Shown here: positions 12,601-24,110 of the stretch, in pieces
Layout of the letters: each line of letters starts with the position of its first letter
Numbering within the stretch: the stretch's first letter is position 1
Assembly (NCBI GenBank): GCA_947568835.1
Contig: OX387605.1
Coordinates: 18,232,418-18,296,417, forward strand
Length of the DNA: 64,000 nt
From: Protonemura montana
Taxonomy: Eukaryota; Arthropoda; Insecta; Plecoptera; Nemouridae
Reading direction: 5' to 3'
Position numbers and translations under genes: made by a program
The notes under the pieces: model-generated
Told to the model about the DNA's origin: nothing
The model's database searches: none
The model's input: only the letters and a program-made list of their open reading frames with translations

Positions 12601-15600
12601 TTATATTTATAACCTGATGCCCTTCAGCAATGAATTGGCGGCAATACTGGAATCAAACCCTCTGTCGATATATAAACGGGATGCTCTTTTTTGGTTTCAT
12701 TTTCCACAGGCAAACGCAAAGACAAAAAGCGCGTCAACTACTCCATATTCCCCGCCCTTCACCCCCCCCCCCCCCCCCCCCCCGTCTACAAAAAAAAAAA
12801 TCACCCCTATTATTGCACACAACTTCGCGAGACCGCCGAGCTATCGGATTTTCACGATGCATTTTCCGAAAACGCTATCCGCGAGATCTCAGCCCGTGCA
12901 ATTGTGCATTGTGTTCATCTCTCTCTCTCTCTCTTTTCTTATATAACCAGCAAGTCTGTCCTTGTTGTTCCACCCGTTTTCTGATTGTACTCCCGTCTCT
13001 TTTGTATGCTCCTATGTGATATGGAGCTAGATCGATGCAGGGCAATCTTGAGGAGCCAACGTAAGGAGTAAGGACAGGGCCAAGACAGCAACCCTTCCTC
13101 CTCTTAACCCCCTGAAACCCTCATATGTGGGATATATAACCAGCCCAGCTCTATGCCATTGCGACCCCATTCCCACAGCGTCGTCGTCCGCGTCGCGACG
13201 CTCTACTCCTGGCGTCGTCCTATATAAGCAATCCTGAGATTACATTTCACTGCTTTCATGCCTCACTTGCCTAACAGGATGGAAATATAATAACTCGGTT
13301 TCTATTATGTAAAAGTCGACTTGCCATTAAAAACCGACTCGCATATTTTTCATGTTACATTTATATGCGGGTTGACCAGTGGTTGACATATTGTAACCGA
13401 GTCGGAAAACAGAAAAATGTTGATGAAAATTACAGTAGCGATATAGCTATTTTCCGAGTACATGCATGTATTTTGCAAGGCAGATCGATGTGGTTACAAT
13501 GTCGCCTAGCTGACTGGTTCGATTTCTAGAATGCATGGTAAAACACACACACGTTTAGAATGCCAGAGACAGGACTGCCATTCTGCCGTTCTGGCTTCCT
13601 ACCCGCTCCCAGTTCTGCCAGTACTGTAGCGTGCGGGGGCATTGTCTCGTGGCGGCATAAATAGACGGTGATTGGTGCAATTATCTAACACCGCGACACG
13701 TGATTCAGGTCGATTGGGGATGATTGTGTCACTGTTCGTTATGTTAAACGGAACTCGCGCGATGCGCCTTAATCATTTTCACCCCCGCCCTATATCCCGC
13801 ACGTTGCGATAATCTGTCGTGCGCTTAGCAATTATCTCTTTGCTGAGGTCCTAATTAAGACGCCTATTCGAAGAGAGACTAGTCTAAGTATAATCTGGTT
13901 CGATTGTAGTTGCTTTGCCAGAGTTAGGTTTAGCGGCGCGAAGGTAAAAACCATTGCTATCAAAAGGTGATTCAGATTGTAAAATGACTTGTAAAAAAAT
14001 AGCACTTTTTTTTTTTTAATCTTTTAAAGTCTATTTTTCAGTGGCACGTTAAGTAATTAACACACCGTTAACAAAGAAAATTCACTTTCTGATTGGCTGT
14101 TGCCAAGCAAATAACAAAATAACAGGCTGTTAAGTTCTTAACGAACTACTGAACAACCTGCTCTTAGACGAGATAGTAATTTGTTCAGAATATCAGCCTG
14201 CCTCATTACCACTTAAAACTTAGCATTAATTGAGCAAAAAAAAAGTTCCACATTTGTAGGAATAGTATAAAAACAAGTGCAGTAGTAAAGAGTTTTATTA
14301 TAAAGCCCATTATATGTGAATAAGTTTCCAAATCGCTTTCACAAAAGGATAAAAAGCCCAAGACGACACATAGTTAATAGGGTTTCCGTTAAATAATCCG
14401 CTTTTCCACTTTTTTCTCAAGCTTTGCTGGCCCTCGATGTCGCCGAGGCATGAAAAGTTGTTTGGCGTTAAGCTTATTTTTCAACAAGACTTTTAGTGAA
14501 AATAGAATATCATACCAAAACTAGCAAGTTAGAACCTTGTTGCATTGTGTTCGGTAGGATTCACTCAAATAGAGTTTCTCTGTTCACTCATTGGTCATTA
14601 GTTTAGATTCTCCGGAGAACAATCTGAACGTGAACCAGACGACCGATAGTTGCTTAAGAAGAGAAACTTCTGACCCGGCACCTCCACAGAAACTTGACGG
14701 TTGAATAACTCCCCAAAGTGCCCAGCACGTCTCACCAAAGCTGCAATTATTCCCAAAGTAATATCCAAACAAACAAAACGATTTTTCACAAAGTGATAAA
14801 TTTAATGTTTACCGCTCGGTTGAATGATGCACAAGAAAATGTAGCTCTACGTTAATTAAACTTTATACATCTAAACAATCTGATAAAGACATTAATCTTA
14901 ACAACATACATTTCACAGTAAAATACCGTTCGTATATACATTGTGATGTAATTTACATGCAGCTCAGAAACACATTAAATCGCAAAACGTGGGTGTGCGA
15001 GATGTAGTTACGATGCGGGGTCGGGCGTGGGTGGCACAGAGACTGCCTATAGTACACCCAGACTAAAGGAGCGACAGTCAATCAGTCTAGGACCCGAAAA
15101 CAGTCTGGGTAGACTCCTCTACCCTACCCAGAGCGGCCATCTCAGTTCTTAGAGAAATGGTAACCAACGCTAAATTCCAGCAGCGCTACGTTCCAAGGTC
15201 AAATAAACCTCGTTTAAACTAAATAAACTAAAATTAAAGATGAAACTGACAAAAATGGTTTTAACTGTTTGACAACTCTAATAAACTGTCTGTCAACTCT
15301 TTAAAATGGTTCTGTTTATTTTCAAAATGGCTGCCATTGAGCAGAGATGGCCGTTCTCTGGCGGTAGCAAACTCGTTTCGTGGCTCGGGTCGTACATAAA
15401 AGCCATGTCTGCATTACGCGTAGCGCAGACAGCACCTAGATCAGCTAGGTGTGAAAGTTATTTGTAAGATGTGATATAAATAGTGCGACTTGCGACGACA
15501 GGAAGGTGAGTAGTCGACTAGAGTAGGCCGTACGTGGAGTTCTTGCATTGGAGTGGTATTTTTGAAGGTTAGTTAGCGCAATTCACGGGGTGATTGGGTG

Positions 15601-18600
15601 ATTGGATTCGAAAATAGAAATGTCATTAAAATGATGAATTACGGATGTATCAGCTTCAGAAAAGTTGCAATTTAAAACTATATCTCAATTTATATCATTA
15701 CAAATCCTAATTTTCGGGTGTTTAAAGACAATTTTTAGACTTAATCAATTGCAGAAGTTCGCCTAAGCTCCAAAAGCACACAAATTGTTTATTCTTACCC
15801 CCATGCCAGTAAAAAAAACACACAAGCTTTAAAATGCAGAGCATACAAAAGTTTGCCCAAGCTCTCTGATATTTTAAAAACAGCAATCTTTCCCATCTCT
15901 TAAATTATACAAAAGGCGAAACACACGTTCGTTTTTAATGTTAAAACGTTGGTAAAGGTGAGTTGCCCCATAGGCGCGGGTGGCACCTGAGCCCACAATG
16001 CCAACCCAGAGATGTTTATGCGAATGGTGGCCGGTCAGGTCGATAAACGTCCTGTCGGTGGTTTGCTCGAGCTAGAAGCTTCGTTCCTGCAAGCCCGAGA
16101 CGAGACCATGAACCGGCACCCTCTTCGGATTCACGCATCAAAGTGTCTCTTAATACGGAGTGGTGCGAGATTACGAGTGGCAAGACAAGATTCATGTTTC
16201 GGATATTTAGAACGTGGTGTTGTGAAATATTATGGGGATCTTCGTTGCAATCATAGCGGAAAGACGGTGAGAGGAATTTGAACGCATTTTCCAGAGTTTA
16301 ACTCAAGATGGTGAAGTACCTAATTTAAAATTTGAATTGAGTAATGACTATAAACGGAATTTAAGTAAATTCTGCTTTTATGTATCTATATAAAATACCT
16401 ATTTTGCAGTCAATCGAGTCCCACTTGATTATCGTAAAATAAAATTGAATACTTCCTATTCCCTTTTTGCTATCATCTTTAATGCCCATTCCAAGCCACC
16501 TACATGTTCGATCATCTTTCTGCCTAGTAGCCGCCGTCGTGATTGGGCGATAGCAGCCCCCCTCCTCCGCCCCCAGCCACGTCTTTGCCACCTTCTTGCA
16601 GCCTCCGCCTCCACCACCTCCTTCTTACAATCACAATCTTCCAATCTACCTGACACATTCACAGGGCGACAGAATTCCTCGCGCTTTATCTACTTTCCCT
16701 TCCTTGTCAAACGTAATATTTTTCCCTGCTCGTTCGCCCAGTTTGCAAAACTTATGACACTTTTCGTTAAAATTTCCAATTCTCTCAAACTCGTTATATT
16801 AAAACAGCATTCCTCGGGGACAAATTATACGTGCCAGTGCCATTTTGACTTTCTAAAATAAATGTCCACCTTCCACCATGTTCGCAAAAAAGAAAACTGC
16901 ACTTTTCTTGCAACTTTTCTTTTAGCATGATCTTTGAAAGGGTAATTCGATAGTTTCTTTTTGTAAAATCATGTATCTTCTTTCTGCATCGAAGTTGAAT
17001 GCTTTATAAAAAGAACTTTTGTGTTATAAAAAGCTGTATATTTTTAAATATTTCCCAGCATGTACGTTCGCCATGCCGGGAGTTGGAAAGTTGATGACTT
17101 GGACTTGAAAGGCTGTCGCCAGAGTGCATCAAAATAAATTATCTTTTTTCCACAGACAAGTGCAGTGTCTGTCGTTACCGCTGCAGAAGGTAACGCCTCT
17201 TCTGCGCACGGTCTTTACTCGGTTCAGCAAAAGAACATACTTTCCCGGCAGAGGAGTCACCGGTCGTTTTGGAGTGACATGAGGGCCAACTGTCATTTTA
17301 AAACCCACTACAAATTAAAAATATTTGCCATTTTCCTTTTGCACTAAAGCTCTTTTCGAGCTAAGATCTTTGGTTTTCCGAGCATTTTTGAGAATTTTCT
17401 ACGACATATAAAGATCTTGGGAATTGTTTTAGAGATTTAATAAGTATTTTAAAATCCTGTCACTAAGATCATAGCTGAAATTTCATTCATAAGTTGGTAG
17501 AAATGCTAAGGGGGGGGGGGTGGGCATTCTTTGGGTTGGTATCTTCTCTTGTGAGCTCTGTTCAAAATATTATCATTTCGCTACCCGGAAGTTGGCAGGA
17601 TATTAGCGTACCAAATAATAAGACTTTCCCGGCTCTTCTTCAGCCTCAATCTTCATATCACAATAATTTTAAATCCTCTACATCTCCAAGGGTCAACCGT
17701 AAAAGCATACACCATCGAATCCGTTGGTTGATTCGAGTGGTTTAACGACGCACTGTTTTGACAACGGACCCTGTGGCACTGGTCCAATGGCGTCGGTGAA
17801 TGAGTGGATGATGATAATGATTATGATGAATCTAATCTAGCCTAGAAGGGAGGAGAGGATCCCCAGTGCCTGCATGTAGTCTACTCCGGACGAAATCACC
17901 AAGGGGACCACCGGCTAAACGGCCCATCCGAAGGACGGTACAACGCGAACAACAGGATTCCTCCTCAAATCCATGCTATTGAGAGGTTGATAAGCAAGAA
18001 GAATAAAGTTGCTATATACTCCAATTTTTCTAAGAATGTAATTTTTCTTGCCAACTTTTAAAACAAAAACACTTTCAAGTATATGAGATTCAATGGTAGA
18101 TTCAACTTTTGGTAGCTATGTAGATGCTGAGATCGCCTGACAGCTTCTAAAAATTACCTTCTTATCTATATATACTAAATTTCATCCCTCCAAACTCTCT
18201 CCCGAACAGAACTGATCATCTGTACGATGGTCACCTATCCACTATCTAAGCAAGCAGTGTGTCTTAATTTCGGTGATCTTACGAGACGTGTTTCCAACTC
18301 GCCAAACCGCTCGGTGTCGAATCCGTAAGACAGTATGATAGTGAAATGGGATCAAACCCAATAACTTCATAATCACAATAAATTTACTCGTTTGAAACTA
18401 ACACAATCGAAAATAACCACATAATAAAGCTTTTGTGTGTCAATCCCACCCTCCCCAACCCCCCTAACAATCCAATGACAGCAACGGTGACGCCTAAAGT
18501 TTCAGTAATATTATACAGTGTCGCGTAATCCGTGGGAACAGAAATCTCTACACGACTTCTGTTCTCGCGATCACACATGACGGCGTCAGCACGACGTCAA

Positions 18601-21600
18601 CGACGCCGACGTCGACGACGCATGTACGATGGCGTCGAAACGCGCGGCAAATCGATCTCAAGACAACAAACTACTTTCCATAAATTATCCAATCGTCGAG
18701 CATGACTTCATCTGCGACATCGGATTAGGATCGTCGAGCCTTGTATTCGACGTGGCGTCGCGGCGCATGTTCTAACCAGCGTCTTATACTCTTTTCATGT
18801 AATGTATTATTAAAAGAAATCATGTTCAGCTTTATTAAACATTGATTAGCACCTAGAGAATTGTACCAGTACACCATAAAGTTTATTTTCCTATTCTGAC
18901 TATCCCATTGCCATTTTTTGCAATTGAAATAATTATTAACTTGTGTTATAAACTGTAATTTAAAGAAATATTTTATTTAACACCGTTGTATGTAGGTCGC
19001 GACCCTTTACAGTGGAAAGATTTTGAAGTTTCTCGGATCGAAAGAGAAGAAAAAAAGCCGTCTCAAAAAAGAACCCCACATAGCTTACTTTTGAAAATGT
19101 TCCCTAATGGTTGGTAATCGATATTCCCGGCGGCAAAAAAAAACCCGCAGACAAGGGTTTTACAAAATGGAAAATATTCTTAGACCTAAACAGCGCAGCA
19201 AGGTTTTGCGTTATACACCTTGTAGGTCTTGGAGCCTATGTCTCGGTCTCCAGGGTATTTCGTTGAGCCTCTCTACAATTTGGGTACATAAGGGTAACGA
19301 CATTTTGGTCTGTTGTGTGTGTGGTGGGGCTCCCAGTCCGTCGCTTCCACCATCGCAACGCCCCGCTAATGAAGACCATTGAAATCAACAAGACAAAAGC
19401 TTTCGGAGAGTTGAGAGCTGACTTCGAGGGGGCAGGTCCGGGGGGGAGGGGGGGGGGGGGGGGAGACGGGGGGGTCATCGAGCGTTTCCCAAGGCGAGGG
19501 CCAACTCCACCCAATTGTCTTAGGACCCTCCCATCCACACTCACGCTGAAATTATAATAAAACTCAAGACCGCAGAGTCTTGACTGCACCAAAATATACT
19601 CTCTTATTAATAAAAATAGGGCACAGACATTTATGGTTGGTCTGATTTTTACTAAATGTTCATCTTATAAATATCTCGACTTGGATTTCCTGCAATGCTA
19701 GGAGATTCAAATAATTTACAATTGTGGCTGCAACCAGCAATATTTCTTGAGAATTACAGAATTTTGCAAATTATTAATTTCTAGACGAACAACTCAGTGA
19801 GAAATCAGTAAAAGCCACCATAGCTCCTAGACGCAGCCCGCAGAACAAACTCGGCACCTCCACATAAAATAATTAAAATTCGCATTTTTAAGGGGCTTAG
19901 AACTGTGCAGGTTTTCTTTATAAGTCAGAATGAAATTTTTCCAGTTAGCATGTTATAAAAAAATATAATCATCCTGGTTATCATGTTTTGGTTCAGCTTC
20001 CCTTTTATCTACTATACGGAGTTAGCGGTGAACCAGTAACATCACCCCCCCCCCCCCCCCCTCCGCCCCCCAACACGCACACAAATACACTCGAACATGT
20101 ATATAACTAATGAACGACAATTACACCTCCATATGGCGTGAACTGCACCAGAAAGTAAACAGCATAATTTTACTCACTCTGGGAAATTCAAGCGGCTATG
20201 CCTTACTAGCGACTCGAATGACTAGGTATAGAGTGCATTTTCCGGAAATGTTCCGAACATTTTCCGGATGTGCGCCATTGTGAACGCGCTCATGAATGAC
20301 TCTCGGGAACGCCACTCGAGATTTGTTTTTAGCGGAAATAAAACTTGCTTCGGTTGTAAAACCCAAGTCATATTCCGTGAAGCAATATTTCTACACATCC
20401 AACAGCTGGTTGAGCATGCCCTGCATCCAGTGATTCTTGCATCCAGTGAATCTTGCAAGAGAGGATTTATCCTTTTATTGTCAGCGAGTAAACGGTTCTC
20501 AAGCCGAGTCAAGAAAACTACTAAAGTTGAGTGCAAAATTGTAAATCTGTAAATATAATAAAATACCCCGCGCATTGCAAACGTTTGCATTTTAAAACAG
20601 ATTTAATATAGGTCATTTACCTGTGAAAATTCAATTCTCCGGTTATCATTTTAGAAACTGCGTCTCCAAATCGAACAAAAGTTATCAAAGTAGACGTATT
20701 TTGGCTGCTTAAAAAAATCCCTCTCATGACATACCTTGATTATCAAAGGACATACAAAACTGAGTTTAAATTACAAGTTTTTTTTTAGAAACCGTAGCAC
20801 GTAAGCAATGTTAAGAGCCGAGGAAATGTGTAAGGTTTTTTAGCAAGAGCCTAAAAATGCTATTTGCGGGTCGATGAAGGTGACGCGCACTCAGCTAAAA
20901 TCATTTAGTTTTTAGAAATTTCAGTGACTTTAGTGACACGAGCTTAGACTATTTTTGGGCTCCCAAATCCACACAAAAAAATAAAGAGGTAAAAATCCCT
21001 TTAAAACAAGCCCCCCTCTTCACCGACAACGTAATCGTTTAAAAAAGAAACCAGCCATAAAAAAAACTACTTACTTTCCTAACTAGGAAGGTATTGAATG
21101 AAAATTAGTACTAGCTGTTACATTTGGTTGAACACTCGAGACTTAAGTCAAATTAGTACAGGCATAATCATTTTAATAAAAACTGAATTTTTTTCAACAC
21201 ACTTTGAAACCATAGTCTCGTATTTCAGATTTTATGAGTCTCGCGTTGAATATCGCAAGTTTCTGGTCAATAAAGCCTGAATAATTCATACAACACCTCG
21301 CAGACGCGTACGGTGCTGGGGCTAAGTAGGTATACGGGCGGTAATTCGCTTGGAAGCAAATTAGTTGGCGGCGCGGGGCTTTATAAGCATCGCAATGGGG
21401 CCCAATCGGGTTCCCGGCGGAACCCCTTGAAAGGGGTGCAGAAAGCATTGGTAGACCAGAGAGTGGGCAGCGACTACTGAATAGACGCCACGACGGATGT
21501 AGCTTGCATAACATTTTTCTAAATAAAGTATTTCAGGGGTTTCTTGATAAATACAAGCTGGAGTGACGGTAGAATACATCTGAAATAGATTATTTATGCT

Positions 21601-23338
21601 TGTAGAATGCTTGTAGAAGCAATATCATTTTACAGAAACGTTCATCTTGCGTCCATATTGTTTGAAGATGATAGAATCAAGCTACGAAGGAAAATTGTTC
21701 AAAATTACTATTGCTAGCAATTGGATCCCTTTATACGTTGTTATGAACCAAAATTCTCCTCAAAAAAGAGGACTAGCATGCTTTGAATAGTTGTGACCAC
21801 ATGCTTCTGACAAGGTGTTGACCAAACTGGCTCGCCAACTATAAGCAGTCGCTGCCAATATGTCTGATAAGTAATGATTGGGAGTTATGTGGCTGACCAC
21901 TCTGACACTAGCACTGCTTTCTAGGGGAAGGTGGTTGGTAGATTTAGATTACGTGACCCCTGATTATGTGGAAACCGAAGCTGCCATGGGCCTAAGTCAC
22001 TTGATTAAGCCCGAGATCAACGGTGTAGAGTGCGTGCTAGCAAGTGATAACAGTTAACACTGAAAGGTAATTTTAATTCCATTAAGCCTGAAGTTGGGAA
22101 GGTAGGTACCTCATAGTATGATAGTACAGTTGTAAGTTTATAATGAACATTTTGATTTTAAACACCAATGAATATGCTTAAGCCATTGTCAGACAAATGT
22201 TCTAGATCTGTGGGAAGAATAGGTATAGTTGGAATGAAAATTAAAATGTTGATTTATCGGTGGCAGCTTTGGTTATATTACTGAATAGTGAATAAAAGCA
22301 TAATTTTGGGGTAGGTCCGCAACGACCATATTTGTTTATGCGAGACTAGCATTTTAATAGTGGCTATCGTATTTCATTAATTAGTTTTAACTCACTACTA
22401 GAGTGCGCAACGTTACGCATGCAACTTAATGTTCTGGCGTGATTAGTACAGATCCAGAGTATCACAAGCATCTGCAGTAGTACTTTTAATTAATACACCT
22501 CAACGCAGTGTGGAAATTCAATTAAACTAGTGCCACCCTGACAGATCCACCCTTTCGCTCAAAACTACCAGCCGGCCTCACCTAACTGCAAGCTAGCAGT
22601 AATTGTCGTTTGTACTACCGGCCTGGAAATGCACCAGAAAGGAAGTGCATTTGACTGCACCAATCGGGTGGCTGCATCTCCACGGTTGACCTGATTTCCC
22701 CCCCGACGCGACGTAGTAGTACGTCGCACGGTTCTAGTACACATCAGTCACGGGGGTGCAGAATTCAATATTTGTAAAATTCAATAATACACGCTCCATG
22801 CTAGAGGATGTGAATTCACAATAATAAGTAAAAAAAAACACTTCGTTGACGGCATGAAATATTGTTTTGTACACGAATAGTGCCGGAATATAATGAAAAA
22901 TTTTGTTAATTACTCTTCAACTTCTAGTAAAGTATGTTTCATCATTGTCATAAACCCTAAATATATTTGATATTTAGAAATTTCTCATTTTATGACCTTT
23001 CAATTGAGATATGGATAAGCTATGTTAATTACAATTCACATAAACCATCGGTAGATAAACCCAGTGGGATTTTGACCTCATCGCTTAGTTACTCGAAACC
23101 CTACTCTATGCATACCCTAAAACTATCATGGGCAACGTTTGTTATGATTTGAAGGGCAAACAAGCATGATAATAATGGTATCGTCAGTCTACACATGCAT
23201 GTATTACGACAGCAATAACAGCAACGTAATCACTCACTCATTGTGGGGAATGTCTTCGTCCTGCTCTAGCGACAGCGGCACGGTTGCCGCCAGTACTGCT
23301 AGAAGCACCCACGAGCACCTAGGAAGTGCCGCGAACAT
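9645..23338 (-). CDS. Voltage-gated calcium channel alpha2delta subunit, N-terminal exons (partial)
   Basis: Two exons fit together. Exon 1 (23238-23338) starts with ATG at 23338 and encodes a signal peptide (MFAALPRCSWVLLAVLAATV) followed by EQDEDIPHN, ending in a GTGAGT donor. Exon 2 (9645-9726) follows a CAG acceptor and encodes EVKNWALKFGVDLWEFGRQ plus FTKMDEIKS, ending in another GTGAGT donor. The two-base overhang of exon 1 joins exactly to the one-base start of exon 2. The joined 61 residues resemble the start of alpha2delta proteins (CACNA2D3/straightjacket type): cleaved leader, acidic linker, then the amphipathic VKxWA...F block. These extracellular, membrane-anchored subunits bind the pore-forming channel and promote its trafficking and synaptic placement. 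Intron 1 is 13.5 kb. The von Willebrand A and Cache domains are not here and should lie left of the window. The family call rests on a short N-terminus, so the paralogue is uncertain. Confidence 0.72.
9727..11847. other. alpha2delta intron 1, left part
   Basis: No exon supported inside. It holds an AG-rich microsatellite near 10769-10782, a 23-base G run and a TA-rich patch near 11310-11330. Short frames here (for example 10174-10371 on the minus strand) lack recognisable domains. Confidence 0.5.
10967..10989. repeat. 23-base G homopolymer
   Basis: An uninterrupted run of G. It forces poly-Gly or poly-Pro in the overlapping frames, which should not be read as protein. Exact length may be unreliable in any assembly. 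Confidence 0.9.
11848..12150 (+). mobile_element. Family A interspersed repeat, copy A1
   Basis: About 300 bp that aligns along its length with the copies at 17.2, 44.6 and 60.9 kb. It starts with TTCAGCGAGAGAAC, continues with TTTCCCGG and CGGTCGTTTTGGGGT, then an AT-rich middle with GCCAAGCAAAGAT and ATTTTGCAGATATAA. It ends near a GGTTGGTAGCAGTGCTGAT block. It contains no coding potential and is interpreted as a non-autonomous element. It lies in alpha2delta intron 1. Confidence 0.75.
12762..12783. repeat. 22-base C homopolymer
   Basis: Uninterrupted C run inside a long spurious-looking open frame, where it reads as poly-proline. Confidence 0.9.
13221..13252 (+). promoter_or_regulatory. 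Candidate core promoter (TATA plus initiator)
   Basis: TATATAAGC at 13221 is followed 28 bases later by TTCACTG, with the A at 13249, the usual TATA-to-initiator spacing. A GC-rich, CGTCG-dense stretch lies just upstream (13175-13218). No downstream gene on the plus strand was identified, so this could be a chance match or an untranslated leader. Confidence 0.25.
15056..15110. other. Inverted repeat with 9-bp arms
   Basis: ACCCAGACT at 15056-15064 is complementary to AGTCTGGGT at 15102-15110, with CAGTCTAGG-like partial copies inside the loop. A structured RNA or a mobile-element remnant is possible; no function is supported. Confidence 0.4.
15407..15451. other. Two adjacent short hairpins
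   Basis: GTCTGC...GCAGAC (15407-15430) is followed two bases later by CACCTAG-ATCAG-CTAGGTG (15433-15451). The first contains a TAGCGCAGA stretch that looks like a tRNA A box, but no B box follows, so this is not called as a tRNA. Confidence 0.4.
17223..17560 (+). mobile_element. Family A interspersed repeat, copy A2
   Basis: Same order of blocks as A1: TTCAGCAAAAGAACATAC, TTTCCCGGCAGAGG, ACCGGTCGTTTTGGAGTGAC, GGGCCAACTGTCATTTTAAA, then an AT-rich middle and TTCATTCATAAGTTGGTAG near the end. An 11-base G run interrupts the 3' part. Same orientation as A1. It lies in alpha2delta intron 1. Confidence 0.78.
17735..17990 (-). mobile_element. Family C SINE-like element, copy C2
   Basis: On the plus strand it reads AACGACGCACTGTTTTGAC, CCTGTGGCACTGGTCCAA, GGCGTCG, a GATGATGAT-rich part, CTAGCCTAGAAGGGAGGAG, and a GC-rich end containing CGGCCCATCCGAAGGACGG. 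The TGGCACTGGTC...AAGGCG segment (clearest in C3) resembles a tRNA A box of the Leu/Ser type, suggesting a tRNA-derived SINE. The reverse complement of the GC-rich end resembles a CGGATGGGxCGTTxAxCC motif I remember from invertebrate SINE or LINE sequences. That is recollection, not a search. Orientation is uncertain. Confidence 0.6.
18033..18162 (+). mobile_element. Family D MITE, copy D1 (130 bp)
   Basis: The ends are near-perfect inverted repeats: AGAATGTAATTTTT at the left, and AGAAGGTAATTTTT when the right end is read on the other strand (13 of 14). Both ends are flanked by TA, at 18031-18032 and 18163-18164, the target duplication of Tc1/mariner-like elements. A related, longer copy is inverted at 55.3 kb. 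It has no coding capacity, so it is a non-autonomous element. It lies in alpha2delta intron 1. Confidence 0.7.
18575..18780. other. CGTCG-rich patch
   Basis: Dense CpG with many GACG/CGTC words, including GACGCCGACGTCG at 18602-18614. It stands out from the AT-rich surroundings and resembles promoter-type CpG-dense DNA, but no exon is adjacent. A 64-codon minus-strand frame begins at 18578 with no recognisable family. Confidence 0.4.
19440..19463. repeat. G homopolymer, one interruption
   Basis: Seven G, one A, then sixteen G. Overlapping frames are not meaningful as protein. Confidence 0.9.
20044..20061. repeat. 18-base C homopolymer
   Basis: Uninterrupted C run in AT-rich intron DNA. Confidence 0.9.
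22708..22727. other. Perfect 8-bp-stem hairpin
   Basis: GCGACGTA, loop GTAG, TACGTCGC. It lies in a moderately GC-rich patch (22550-22760) about 500 bp downstream of alpha2delta exon 1, inside intron 1. Confidence 0.5.
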
Positions 23339-24110
23339 GGTCCGTCGACGCATTTCTCTCAGCGGCACTATTTCACTGCACCGCACATATCCAGTCGGCA
23401 CTCGACAGCACAAAAAGAAACTAAATCACGATAAAACGCGAAAAACCGACATAGCGCAATCAAAGAGCAAAAAGAAAACTGTCCCGAACGCGAACTCTCC
23501 CGGCGGAAACGGTCCGAAAAATTAAACGCGAAAACGACGGTGGTCGATTAAAAATAAAAAACGTTACAAACAGTTGACGAAAAATGGAATACAATCGAAT
23601 CTTTGAATCCAAACCGCCACATTAAACCGGTTTTTTCACGAGGTAGCACGAGATTTAATACCGTCTTTAATCACACGTCAAACGTAATTTAAATTTCTTT
23701 CCGAATCGAGCAACTGAGGAGAGGCGATGACTCTTGTGTTGCCGGTGGCACTCGCGTTTGGCTAGACCAGTCCCGTCGGTTGTAACTAGTGGAAACGCGC
23801 GACTCGCGGCGCCCCAAGCAACGAACTCGGTCCACACCCCGTGCAATATACGCGGCGGCGGTAGCAGCAGGCCCGGGCAGTTTCCCCGCTACGACGCACG
23901 GCGCAGGCGCACGCGTACCACCACAACGACGACGGTAAGACACCTTATTATTGATTTCGACGTCCAATCGCGGCGGCGTCGGCGTCGAGCGGCGTCCTCC
24001 TCTCTGCGAGCACGCCGGCGACACTGCGCGTGATAATCTCTCCAATGGCGACCCCTGAAAGCGACGCGACTCACGCACCGGTTCACGCACAACACGCGAC
24101 GTCGTTACGG
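23339..24110 (-). promoter_or_regulatory. GC-rich leader and promoter region of the alpha2delta gene
   Basis: Upstream of the alpha2delta ATG, about 23700-24130 is rich in CpG and CGTCG words, in sharp contrast to its surroundings. The overlapping long frames on both strands are explained by low stop-codon density in GC-rich DNA. The transcription start cannot be placed from the sequence. Confidence 0.5.

Larger units (their letters stand above)
18781..22700. other. alpha2delta intron 1, right part
   Basis: No exon supported. A GC-richer patch at 21300-21510 contains a perfect ACCCCTT-GA-AAGGGGT inverted repeat near 21422-21437. The open frames there have no recognisable domains. Confidence 0.45.

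Noticed and set aside
12158-12946. 262-codon plus-strand open frame starting with ATG
   Set aside because: It begins at the end of family A copy A1, runs through a 22-base C run (poly-Pro) and a CT microsatellite, and shows no recognisable domain. Low stop density in the GC-rich part explains its length.
16012-16281. 89-codon plus-strand frame
   Set aside because: No recognisable domain, no splice sites or poly(A) signal of note; likely chance.
18384-18578. 64-codon minus-strand frame with a hydrophobic segment and a true ATG
   Set aside because: No family recognised and no convincing donor. It lies inside an intron whose flanking exons join in phase without it.
20222-20590. Long frames on both strands near a GGAA/TTCC-rich palindromic stretch
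   Set aside because: Neither strand resembles a known protein. The stretch loosely resembles a heat-shock element, but the spacing of its units is wrong.
23166-23525. 119-codon plus-strand frame
   Set aside because: It lies antisense to the alpha2delta signal-peptide exon, which has matching splice phase with exon 2 and is the better explanation.
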